Below are positions 1 through 6,252 of a DNA stretch of 21,490 nt, piece after piece. The position numbers and the translations under genes were made by a program. Position 1 is the stretch's first letter; the number at the start of each line of letters is the position of its first letter. Source of the stretch: a virus; IMG/VR virus record IMGVR_UViG_3300025164_000525, positions 1 through 21,490 of that record. One strand, written 5' to 3'. Below the pieces are notes generated by a model that was given only the letters and a program-made list of their open reading frames with translations, was not told the origin of the DNA and did not search any database.

Positions 1-1
1 C

Positions 2-139
2 CTGATCGGTGCGGGGATCTCCATTATGGGTGTTTTCACGACCGGCGTAGACTTCTGGACTGGAATAGGCTTAGTGTTCGCCGGCCTCAGCGTAATTTGG
101 TACACGATGTACGCTGTGCGAATGGCAAAAGGTGAATAG
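2..139 (+). CDS. C-terminal end of a small membrane protein (5' end outside window)
   Basis: The frame is open from base 2 to a TAG at 137-139 and gives 45 residues with no start codon upstream in the window, so the gene is truncated by the window edge. Two hydrophobic stretches are visible, about residues 1-12 and 21-39 (rich in G, I, L, V, F, W, Y). They are separated by a short polar turn with one Asp and followed by a short basic/acidic tail ending MAKGE. This looks like a helical hairpin in the inner membrane. The stop codon directly abuts the ATG of the next gene, so the two are probably co-translated. The function is not recognisable; small phage membrane proteins of this kind include holins, spanin partners and exclusion proteins, and nothing here selects among them. 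Confidence 0.6.
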   Translation: MIGAGISIMGVFTTGVDFWTGIGLVFAGLSVIWYTMYAVRMAKGE

Positions 140-376
140 ATGCCCAATGGCGAAATGCTTCAGTGCGATCAATGTGGTAAAGCCTTCAAGCGTAAAACGG
201 GCAATCAGAGGTATTGTACGACCTGCTCCAACATCATCATCAAAACGATTAGATCCCGAGAGCGCTCCCGGAAAAGGAATTTCAAGCCCGACAATGGGAA
301 ACCAGGATTCGCATGGATCGAAGATCACATTAAAACAATCAGTAATTGGGAGCCCTCCCCAGTGGATCACCTTTGA
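140..376 (+). CDS. small zinc-ribbon-type protein
   Basis: This 78-residue basic protein starts with ATG immediately after the stop of the upstream gene. It has two CxxC knuckles, Cys9/Cys12 and Cys26/Cys29, spaced as in a zinc ribbon (CDQCGKAF followed 14 residues later by CTTC), so it very probably binds one zinc ion. Residues 34-50 are rich in Arg and Lys (RSRERSRKR), which would suit nucleic-acid contact. The tail is Trp-containing and less charged. Such small zinc proteins are common in phage accessory regions upstream of terminase genes, but their jobs are mostly unknown. The end overlaps the next reading frame slightly, suggesting translational coupling. I assign no specific role. Confidence 0.65.
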   Translation: MPNGEMLQCDQCGKAFKRKTGNQRYCTTCSNIIIKTIRSRERSRKRNFKPDNGKPGFAWIEDHIKTISNWEPSPVDHL

Positions 377-576
377 GATCAGAATATAAACTCCGCAAAG
401 TAAGGGGGTATGACCTGCCGAGGCATTGGAGCGGACTCGCCGCAGATTCCATGCCGACCGTGACAAAGCCATTCAAACAGAAGCCGAAGGCCGTTCGATG
501 TGATTATTGCAAGCATCCCGGCGGCCATTACCGCAACTGCGCCACTCTCTTTCTTAGAACATTCGGGAAATTTTAA
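373..576 (+). CDS. very small zinc-knuckle-like protein
   Basis: The start is uncertain. A TTG at 373 overlaps the upstream stop as TTGA; an earlier TTG lies at 346 and an in-frame ATG at 451, and none has a convincing ribosome site. From 373 the product is 67 residues, from 451 it is 41. The recognisable part is near the C terminus: CDYCKHPGGHYRNC, which has the length and flavour of a CCHC zinc knuckle but with the His one place later than the classical C-x2-C-x4-H-x4-C. The preceding stretch is basic (KPFKQKPKAVR), as in nucleic-acid-binding knuckles. The stop TAA overlaps the ATG of the HNH gene by one base, which supports real translation of this frame. The function is unknown; single-stranded nucleic-acid binding is a guess. 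Confidence 0.5.
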   Translation: MRSEYKLRKVRGYDLPRHWSGLAADSMPTVTKPFKQKPKAVRCDYCKHPGGHYRNCATLFLRTFGKF

Positions 577-1244
577 TGTCGAAGCTCAACCCTACTCAAA
601 CACGACGGGCACTTACCCAAGCCGTCGAGGAATACGGGAATCGTTGCCACATCTGCAATAGAACGGATCGGCCCCTCGAAGTCGATCACCTAAACGGCGA
701 TCCCGAGTACAATCCCTCCGACGGTTCAAACTGGGCGCCGGCCTGTGGCCGGTGCAACAAGGCGAAGGGTCCACGTCGCGGACCGGGAAAACGCTCGAAA
801 AAGGCAGCGTCATCCATTCTCCCGGGTGGGGATAAAAATTTGGTATCTCCTAATACCTTGAGAGAGAGTGAGAGAGAGGGAGAGAGAGAGGGAGTGAGGA
901 TGATGTCGGGGGAAATGGTGAAAAACATGGAGTGTGAGCCTAAGTTCAGGAAGTATGTATATAAGATCGTGAGAGAGTTTGGGATGGTGGTGTACAGAGA
1001 GCTGAAGGTTGCAGGAGCCGAGTATGCGGGGGTTTCAGCCCAGACCGCGGACCGGTACTTGGAGAAAATGTGCTCTTTCGCGGGTTCGATGGAGATATTC
1101 CGTAACCAAGATGGTGAAAAATGTGTCCGCTTGAGGGCCCAGGCCACTCCTCCCGAACCCCAAGTCGTACCCCATCCTGAGAGGAAAATCCCAACAAACG
1201 GGGAGAAACACCGACTCTCAGAAGCTGCGAAGAAAGAACTATGA
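576..1244 (+). CDS. HNH endonuclease fused to a winged-helix-like domain
   Basis: The protein has 222 residues. Residues 20-65 form a complete HNH nuclease motif: Cys24-x2-Cys27, Asp37-His38, Asn52, Cys57-x2-Cys60, then Asn61 and Lys64. The four cysteines would hold a structural zinc, and His38 is the expected general base in the beta-beta-alpha-metal site. HNH proteins beside terminase genes often assist genome packaging by cutting DNA, and this position fits. Residues 95-107 are a Glu/Arg/Gly linker encoded by a GA-rich repeat. Residues 120-190 look like a winged helix: three helices (KYVYKIVREFG, VVYRELKVAG, SAQTADRYLEKM) and a wing (MEIFRNQDGEKCVRLR). The tail is Pro-rich and basic. An in-frame ATG at 900 just after the purine run could start a second, winged-helix-only product. 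ATG 576 overlaps the previous stop (TAATG). Confidence 0.85.
   Translation: MSKLNPTQTRRALTQAVEEYGNRCHICNRTDRPLEVDHLNGDPEYNPSDGSNWAPACGRCNKAKGPRRGPGKRSKKAASSILPGGDKNLVSPNTLRESEREGEREGVRMMSGEMVKNMECEPKFRKYVYKIVREFGMVVYRELKVAGAEYAGVSAQTADRYLEKMCSFAGSMEIFRNQDGEKCVRLRAQATPPEPQVVPHPERKIPTNGEKHRLSEAAKKEL
860..899 (+). repeat. GA-rich microsatellite inside the HNH gene
   Basis: This is about 40 bases of nearly pure purine, built from runs of GA broken by GTG and GGG. It encodes the ESEREGEREG linker between the nuclease and the winged-helix-like domain. Dinucleotide runs of this length are prone to slippage, and indels not divisible by three would cut off the C-terminal domain. The repeat also supplies several GGGAG/GTGAGG ribosome-site-like stretches directly upstream of the ATG pair at 900 and 903. 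Confidence 0.75.
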
Positions 1245-1462
1245 ATCGCTCTCGGGCGAGGATTTACACCCGTATCAGGAAGGCGTACTGGAACCTGACC
1301 AGGGACGGTGAAATGTCTCAAGGTGAAGCGGTTGATCGAATCGCCGCAGACCCGGAGATTAACATCTTGGGGTATAAGCCCTCCTATATTTTGGATGTTG
1401 TCGCCCGCGTTGATCCGGTACGCAAAGATCGGCGTAAAAAGATTTTGGGAAATTCCCGTTGA
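1241..1462 (+). CDS. small basic helical protein of unknown function
   Basis: This 73-residue protein is strongly basic at both ends (MNRSRARIYTRIRKAYW and DPVRKDRRKKILGNSR). Its middle reads as a helix-turn-helix-like pair (MSQGEAVDRIAADPEINILGYKPSYILDVVAR). The ATG at 1241 overlaps the stop of the HNH gene as ATGA, so coupled translation is likely. Its place between an HNH nuclease and the terminase small subunit suggests a DNA-related role such as packaging regulation, but no family is recognised. The stop TGA at 1460-1462 is embedded in a perfect TTGACA that could serve the following intergenic promoter. Confidence 0.6.
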   Translation: MNRSRARIYTRIRKAYWNLTRDGEMSQGEAVDRIAADPEINILGYKPSYILDVVARVDPVRKDRRKKILGNSR

Positions 1463-1490
1463 CACGATAGGGCAAAAGTATGTAAATTTC
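1459..1490 (+). promoter_or_regulatory. candidate promoter before the terminase genes
   Basis: A perfect TTGACA lies at 1459-1464, overlapping the upstream stop. TAAATT at 1483-1488, 18 bases downstream, matches four of six positions of the sigma-70 -10 box. Read as a Bacteroidota-type promoter it also works: TTG at 1459, then 21 bases, then TAAATTTC (consensus TAnnTTTG with only the last base off). A start near 1496 would place the terminator at 1523-1561 inside the transcript, so the first product would be a short RNA with read-through into the terminase genes. Confidence 0.4.
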
Positions 1491-1495
1491 ATCCC

Positions 1496-1561
1496 AGTGA
1501 AGCATGGTGTTATTCCTCCTACGGGTGTAGTGGGCCGCGAGTCCCACTGCACCCTTTTTTT
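1496..1561 (+). ncRNA. possible small RNA ending in an intrinsic terminator
   Basis: If the promoter-like pair just upstream is used, transcription would yield about 65 nucleotides ending at the T-run at 1561. The RNA would have an unpaired 5' part with CCTCCT at 1515-1520, which matches the anti-Shine-Dalgarno sequence of 16S rRNA, followed by the terminator hairpin. Short C-rich single strands beside a terminator stem are typical of small RNAs that block ribosome sites. An 8-base inverted repeat (ACACGATA at 1462-1469, TATCGTGT at 1561-1568) frames the whole gap. The RNA is an inference from layout only; the gap could simply separate two operons. Confidence 0.3.
1523..1561 (+). terminator. 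strong rho-independent terminator upstream of terminase
   Basis: The left arm (1523-1534, GGGTGTAGTGGG) pairs with the right arm (1543-1554, CCCACTGCACCC) over 12 base pairs with a single T-G wobble. An 8-base loop lies between, and seven T residues (1555-1561) follow immediately. This is a textbook intrinsic terminator on the plus strand. It separates the small-protein/HNH block from the packaging block. Confidence 0.9.
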
Positions 1562-1573
1562 ATCGTGTAAATC

Positions 1574-2155
1574 GTGATGAAAAAACCGAGGCGATATAAC
1601 ACGCGCGTTCATGGCCTCACTCCTCTCGAAAAAATGTTTTGCCTTGAATATCTGGTGGATTTGAACCAGACTCAGGCCGCGATCCGCGCAGGCTGTGGCG
1701 GCACGGTCGATTCTGCCGCCCAATGGGCCTCACGGACCATCAAGAAAGTCAAGGTCTCTGAATTCATCGAAGCCCGCAAGCGAGAACGTGAAACAAAACT
1801 CGACCTCAAGGCCGAGCGCATGTTGAAGAAACTCAACACATTAACCGAGGCAAAGCTGACCGACTTTTTTACGATCGACAAAAAGGGCGGCCTGCATTTC
1901 AAAGACCCTTCACTGATCGACCCCGAATTTTTAATCGCGCTCACCTTTTCAGTGGAGAACCCGGGCAAAAAGGAAAGAGTGTCGGTCTCCCTCTCCGATA
2001 AAATCCGCACGCTGGCCTTCGACAAACTCGCCCATTATCACAAGATCGTCGGCGCCGACGTGAGTGTTTCATTCAACGGCGAAGACCTCGACAGGATGGT
2101 TGTGCTGCGGGCGTCAAAGTTCGACACCTCAGGCTCCGATGTCGCTCCTCATTAG
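1574..2155 (+). CDS. terS: terminase small subunit
   Basis: This 193-residue protein recognises phage DNA and hands it to the large subunit to start packaging. Residues 14-40 carry the family hallmark LTPLEKMFCLEYLVDLNQTQ followed by AAIRAG, typical of the terminase small-subunit (XtmA-like, Terminase_2) helix-turn-helix. The centre (about 65-100) is charged and helical, as in the oligomerisation region. The C-terminal part (120-175) is beta-rich, which is longer than in minimal family members. The start is an ATGATG pair (1574/1577) lying 12 bases after the terminator's T-run, with no clear ribosome site; I use the first. The large terminase gene follows directly. Family assignment is by motif recognition only. 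Confidence 0.88.
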   Translation: MMKKPRRYNTRVHGLTPLEKMFCLEYLVDLNQTQAAIRAGCGGTVDSAAQWASRTIKKVKVSEFIEARKRERETKLDLKAERMLKKLNTLTEAKLTDFFTIDKKGGLHFKDPSLIDPEFLIALTFSVENPGKKERVSVSLSDKIRTLAFDKLAHYHKIVGADVSVSFNGEDLDRMVVLRASKFDTSGSDVAPH

Positions 2156-2171
2156 CCTCATACTGGTCCTC

Positions 2172-3686
2172 ATGGTCGAAATCGGACCGCAAGCAGGCGG
2201 ACAGCAAATCTGTTCAGACCGCCCCGAGGATGAAGTCCTTTTTGGTGGCAAGGCCGGGCCCGGTAAATCTTGGTGGCTGGTCTATGACGCCCTGGGCACA
2301 CAATACCGCTTCACCTCGCTCGGGCGTAACGCCATCGAAGTTCCCGACTACCGTGCCGTGATCTTCCGTCGCCAGTCCAACCATCTCCAAAAACTTATCG
2401 ACGAAGCGTACAAGATGTACTGTTCTTCAACCTTCAAAGCCGAGTACGTCGCGCAGCGCAAAGGCGATCCCGGCCCGTCCTTTATCTTCCCAACCTACAC
2501 CCGTAAAGGCGATACAATCTCCACTACCCGGTCCGGCGCAGTAATATTCTTCTGCCACATGGACCAGGAGAAGGACAAGTTCAACCATGACGGCGCGGAG
2601 TATCAGTTCGTCGGCTTTGATGAGCTCCAGCAGTTCACCTTCGGCCAGTATATATACCTCTTCACCCGCGCACGCTCGAAAGTCCTGGGCTTGAATCCTC
2701 GCATCCGCTCAACGGCGATGCCGATGGGTACGGGTTTGGTCTGGGTCCGCAAGCGGTTCATCCAGAATTCAGAACCGTATCGCCGGTATTCCTTTCTCGC
2801 TGATCCTGACGACCCCGAGCGCAATCCGAGAGGCTTGGAGGTTCCCTACAAGACCAAGTATTCCCAAACAAGGATATTCATTCCCGGCAATCTTGAGGAT
2901 AATAAATTCGTCCTCAAAGACGATTATCGCAGCAAGATCAAACAACAGGGGGAGACGGTCGAAAAAGCTCTCCTGGAAGGTGACTGGTACGCCTTCGGCG
3001 GTGATTTCTTCAAGATGTTCGATCCTGCAAAATCGAAAGTGAAACCCTTCCCGATCCCGGAGGAGTGGCCCCTGATCGGCGGCCTCGATCCGGGCTGGTC
3101 ATCGCCCTGCGCCTTCACGCTTCGCACCGTCGATTTCGAGGGAAACCATTACAAACTCTTCACCTACTACGAGCGTGAAAAAAGTTCCCGAGACCACGCC
3201 AAATCCATCGCCGAACGTCTCAAGAATTTCGAGTGGACCGCCGGGCGAATGCCGAACGTCATTGTATCGGGTACGGACGCATGGGCGCGTAAAGACCGCT
3301 TCGCCGTCGAATCAAGTGAAGAAACATTCCGCGATCAGTTCGAGAAGGAGGGACTCTCCCTTGAAAAAGCCGTGACCGACAGGGTAAACGGCTGGTGGGC
3401 GATGAAGAACCTTATGGAGTCCGGGCGCTATTTCTACTTCGACACCTTCAACGAACCCTTCCTCGATGAAATCGCGGCCAGTGTCGCAGACGAAAAGAAC
3501 CCGGAAGACATCTTAGGCAAGGGCAAGAATCCCGACGTGGTTGCGCACGCCCTCGACGCTGACCGTTATAGCATCATGGCCGCCCGCGGGTATTCCAAAC
3601 CGCCCGAAGAACCGAAGACATGGATGGACCGCTTGAAGAAAAAGCAGAACCCGGAAGTCCCGGAGTTCAAGGTGGGAAGGGGATAG
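2172..3686 (+). CDS. terL: terminase large subunit (packaging ATPase and nuclease)
   Basis: This is the motor that pumps DNA through the portal and cuts the concatemer. With the ATG at 2172 it has 504 residues. The Walker A motif is GGKAGPGKS (Lys32) and the Walker B motif is FVGFDE (Asp150-Glu151). A RuvC-like nuclease domain follows with acidic residues in GGLDPGWS (Asp306), SGTDAWA (Asp369) and HALDADRY (Asp462/Asp464). All motifs are intact and the length is normal. An earlier in-frame ATG at 2139 would add eleven mostly hydrophobic residues (SLLISLILVL) and overlap the small-subunit gene by 17 bases. I prefer 2172 because large terminases usually begin close to the GPQxGxQ segment seen here, but neither start has a clear ribosome site. 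Confidence 0.95.
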   Translation: MVEIGPQAGGQQICSDRPEDEVLFGGKAGPGKSWWLVYDALGTQYRFTSLGRNAIEVPDYRAVIFRRQSNHLQKLIDEAYKMYCSSTFKAEYVAQRKGDPGPSFIFPTYTRKGDTISTTRSGAVIFFCHMDQEKDKFNHDGAEYQFVGFDELQQFTFGQYIYLFTRARSKVLGLNPRIRSTAMPMGTGLVWVRKRFIQNSEPYRRYSFLADPDDPERNPRGLEVPYKTKYSQTRIFIPGNLEDNKFVLKDDYRSKIKQQGETVEKALLEGDWYAFGGDFFKMFDPAKSKVKPFPIPEEWPLIGGLDPGWSSPCAFTLRTVDFEGNHYKLFTYYEREKSSRDHAKSIAERLKNFEWTAGRMPNVIVSGTDAWARKDRFAVESSEETFRDQFEKEGLSLEKAVTDRVNGWWAMKNLMESGRYFYFDTFNEPFLDEIAASVADEKNPEDILGKGKNPDVVAHALDADRYSIMAARGYSKPPEEPKTWMDRLKKKQNPEVPEFKVGRG

Positions 3687-3695
3687 GCGTATCGC

Positions 3696-3887
3696 ATGAT
3701 GACCACCCTCTACCAAATCCGCTCAACAGGTGAAGTAGTTCAGGCCATCGAATCCTTTGAACACGAAGGAGTCAGGGGGCACCTGGTGGAGCACTATAAC
3801 GGGGTGAAGAAAAGAGAGTTTTTACCTTGTGATGCCGTCTGGTTTGTCGCCATCAAAAACGTACAGTGTAAACCGTTGCAGATATGA
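3696..3887 (+). CDS. small unknown protein between terminase and portal
   Basis: The product has 63 residues and starts at the first ATG of an ATGATG pair; a GAAGGGG stretch lies about 15 bases upstream. It is mostly beta-like (MMTTLYQIRSTGEVVQAIES, then HLVEHYNGVKKREF) with a conserved-looking DAVWFVA near the end. It has no signal peptide, membrane segment or cysteine motif; the two cysteines are isolated. It resembles the small SH3-like or barrel proteins often wedged next to portal genes, but I cannot name a family. Its stop overlaps the portal start as ATGA, which implies matched expression with the portal. Confidence 0.65.
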   Translation: MMTTLYQIRSTGEVVQAIESFEHEGVRGHLVEHYNGVKKREFLPCDAVWFVAIKNVQCKPLQI

Positions 3888-5848
3888 CCGACCCCCAACT
3901 CCATACCGATTCCAGGGTGGCGCAACTCTCATCGGCCTGGACCGCTCTTCAAAACCGCTGGTCCGATTTCCGCGACGCTCAGGTGAAATCCTACAATTAC
4001 GCCATCGGCGATATGCTCGACCCTGATGTACGCAAAGAACTCAAGGCCGAAGGCCGTCCTATCTTCGAATTCCAACTCCCGAATCAGACTATCCTCTACT
4101 TGGCTGGTAAACTCAAAAAGGACACCACAAGGATCAAGGCCGTCCCCGTGCGAAGTGAAGACGTGGACGATTCGGAGTTTATCACCTCACTGGTGAACGA
4201 TTGGGCGATGGGCAACTGTGACGGCTATAACGAAATGGCCGGAGCCGGTATTGACGCTGCCATTGGCAAGGTAGGATATGTCTCGAATTATTGGGACATC
4301 CGCAGAGATCCCGAGGGGAAATGGTACACAGGGCGCATTGATCCCTTCCTGGTGATGTTCGACCCTGACTGTAAAAAGCTCAATCAGGATGATTGCCGTT
4401 TCGTGTCCTATTCTCCGATGATGAGCGCCGACGAGATCATTCAGGTCTATAAACGCTATCTCACCCCCGAACTCATCTCAGAGATCAGGCAAGAAGCCTC
4501 ACTCTACGAGAACGCCACCGTTTCAGTCTTCCAGAAAGCCCGTGCGTGGTTTGACCGCATCGGAACCCCGGTAGGAACACCCTTCAACGTCGAAAGGGAA
4601 GCCCGTCGTAAGAGTGGACTTCTAACCCCCTTCGTCGATGCGAAAGAGGGCCTCTACCGCGTCATCGAATGGCACGACCGCCGCACCGTCACGAAAAAGT
4701 ACGTCTACTCGCCAGTGACCCGCGACGTTATTGAAATCCCCGAAGAGAAACACTTGGACGAAGCGTACATCGTCAGTGAGATGAAGAAAATCCCCGGTGC
4801 GGTTGTGCAGGACGACTCCACCGAATTGCAGTATATCACGGTAGCCTGCCCGGCTCTCATCAAGGACAAGTTCGTTTTAGAGCAGCCCTACATGGTCCAA
4901 GGCCACGGCTACTCGATCAAATGGGTGTTGTGTTACAACTTCCACCCCGACGTGTTGAAAACGCAGTCCGTCCTCGATTCGCTCATTGCCCCGGTCGATA
5001 TGTATAACCAGCGGATGATGAGTAGTGTTCAACTGGTCGGCGACACCCTGAATCCCCCCATCGACGCGCCGAAAGGTTCGATCGACCCGGATGATATGCC
5101 GTCATGGAGATCCCGCGCCCGCGGCGTCATCCGGTTCTGGAATATCAGAGGTGGGTTCAAACCCGAACCCCGCAAGCCCGATATGAGTGTCTTCAACATC
5201 CTTCAGGTCCTGGCCGAAGAGGGGAAGAACTTGGGTGATTATATATCGGCAATCAGCCCCAACGCCCGGGGCTATCAGGAATCATCGAAAGAATCCGGCG
5301 TATTATTTGAATCCCGCAGGGCCGCTTCGGAGGTGATGACGGCCCACTTCTTCGACAACATGCAGGAGTTCATGTGTAATGTGTTCGATTACACCTTCGC
5401 CTCGATCCAAAAGTTTATGACGTTCGAGCGAACACTCAGGCTCTTTAATGACGAAGGCGATCCGTACTGGTTGGCGGTGAATCGAGAGACCCTTGAAGGT
5501 GTGATGAACGACCTTACCAAAGGCGAGTATGATTTCAAGCCGGACATTGCCGCGATTGGTGAAACCGCCCGCAAGGAGGCCGTTGCAACTTTGGCCGGTG
5601 TATCGGCGCTCTTTAGCGCTGATCCGGTTATGGGCATGGCCGTTGGAGCTGCGATCCTCCGCAACATGGACGTACCGGAAGCGAAGAAATTGGCCGCGTT
5701 CGCAGAGCAGCGCATTGGCGTGGCGGTCAATGCCGAGCAGATGCAGGCGCAACAGCAGGCAGTCTCAGACCAACTCGGAGCAGCCAGGCAGGTGAAGCAA
5801 CTCTCCGAACCAGCGAAAAAGAACGGAGCCTCGAATGGGAAAAGCTGA
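3884..5848 (+). CDS. portal protein, P22-like
   Basis: The protein has 654 residues. It forms the dodecameric ring at one capsid vertex through which DNA enters and leaves, docking TerL and later the connector proteins. The N-terminal part (20-60: WSDFRDAQVKSYNYAIGDM, then RPIFEFQLPNQTILYLAGK), the phrase DPFLVMFDPDCKKLNQDDCR in the wing region, and the long helical stretch DSLIAPVDMYNQRMMSSVQL near residues 365-385 match the style and order of P22-type portals. The C-terminal 100 residues (about 555-654) are Ala- and Gln-rich and helical, like the barrel or crown of that family, ending in a basic tail. The length is slightly below P22's 725 residues. The call rests on motif style plus its position between terL and the scaffold gene. 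The ATG overlaps the previous stop (ATGA). Confidence 0.88.
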   Translation: MTDPQLHTDSRVAQLSSAWTALQNRWSDFRDAQVKSYNYAIGDMLDPDVRKELKAEGRPIFEFQLPNQTILYLAGKLKKDTTRIKAVPVRSEDVDDSEFITSLVNDWAMGNCDGYNEMAGAGIDAAIGKVGYVSNYWDIRRDPEGKWYTGRIDPFLVMFDPDCKKLNQDDCRFVSYSPMMSADEIIQVYKRYLTPELISEIRQEASLYENATVSVFQKARAWFDRIGTPVGTPFNVEREARRKSGLLTPFVDAKEGLYRVIEWHDRRTVTKKYVYSPVTRDVIEIPEEKHLDEAYIVSEMKKIPGAVVQDDSTELQYITVACPALIKDKFVLEQPYMVQGHGYSIKWVLCYNFHPDVLKTQSVLDSLIAPVDMYNQRMMSSVQLVGDTLNPPIDAPKGSIDPDDMPSWRSRARGVIRFWNIRGGFKPEPRKPDMSVFNILQVLAEEGKNLGDYISAISPNARGYQESSKESGVLFESRRAASEVMTAHFFDNMQEFMCNVFDYTFASIQKFMTFERTLRLFNDEGDPYWLAVNRETLEGVMNDLTKGEYDFKPDIAAIGETARKEAVATLAGVSALFSADPVMGMAVGAAILRNMDVPEAKKLAAFAEQRIGVAVNAEQMQAQQQAVSDQLGAARQVKQLSEPAKKNGASNGKS

Positions 5849-6128
5849 ACAGGGCCCGGTGACGTCGAAAGATAAGACACCCACGCCGACCACCCACATC
5901 AACTCCGACAGCGTGGAGGGGATCAAGGGACTCTCGCTTGGCGACAAGGTAAAATATATCATCACCGGGAAAGTGGTCGGCGTGAGCGAAGACCAATACA
6001 CAAAGGGTCGCTACAACTGCGAATTGCAGATCGCCTCCGGCTCCATCAAGAAAATATCCGACGCCCCAAAGGATATGCCCGACGAGGAACTTGACGGGAA
6101 ACTCAAGGAGATGAAGGATGAGGATTGA
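5835..6128 (+). CDS. small beta-rich protein between portal and scaffold
   Basis: The 97-residue product starts 14 bases inside the end of the portal gene, a typical phage overlap. The first 30 residues are polar and look disordered (Thr/Pro/Lys-rich). Residues 30-70 form a likely small beta-barrel (GLSLGDKVKYIITGKVVGVS, then RYNCELQIASGSIKKI). The tail is acidic and lysine-rich (MPDEELDGKLKEMKDED). No catalytic motif, signal peptide or membrane segment is visible. Small beta-barrel proteins at this spot in other phages can be assembly factors or capsid decoration, but I do not recognise the family. Confidence 0.7.
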   Translation: MGKAEQGPVTSKDKTPTPTTHINSDSVEGIKGLSLGDKVKYIITGKVVGVSEDQYTKGRYNCELQIASGSIKKISDAPKDMPDEELDGKLKEMKDED

Positions 6129-6182
6129 ACTTCCAAGCCCTCAAGAGACTACTTCCTCCGGGCACGGCTGAAAGAGAGATTC

Positions 6183-6225
6183 GCCGGCAAGGTGATATTC
6201 ACCTTCCGGCCCTTTTTCATTTTTT
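6183..6225 (+). terminator. terminator-like hairpin upstream of the scaffold gene
   Basis: GCCGG (6183-6187), one bulged C and AAGGTGA (6189-6195) pair with TCACCTT (6199-6205) and CCGGC (6206-6210) around a three-base loop. That makes a 12-bp stem with one bulge. It is followed by CCTTTTTCATTTTTT, a broken T-run. It lies in the 124-base gap between the portal cluster and the scaffold/capsid genes, where a partial terminator could set the ratio of packaging to capsid transcripts. A second T-run (6235-6240) sits just before the ribosome site of the next gene. Confidence 0.75.
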
Positions 6226-6252
6226 ACAGAACGCTTTTTTAAGGAAAACCAG

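Noticed and set aside
410-463. 17-codon frame with a GGGGG ribosome-like site inside the zinc-knuckle gene
   Set aside because: It is very short, out of frame with the gene around it and without a recognisable motif; a frameshift in the knuckle gene is possible but not shown.
686-1723. Long minus-strand open frame (345 codons) across the HNH gene and the intergenic terminator
   Set aside because: It lies opposite a clear HNH gene, crosses the terminator hairpin and the start of terS, and its product shows no domain; it is a by-product of codon bias on the other strand.
2139-2171. Earlier start of the large terminase with a hydrophobic N terminus
   Set aside because: It would add SLLISLILVL-type residues unlike other large terminases and has no ribosome site; the ATG at 2172 is preferred, though 2139 cannot be excluded.
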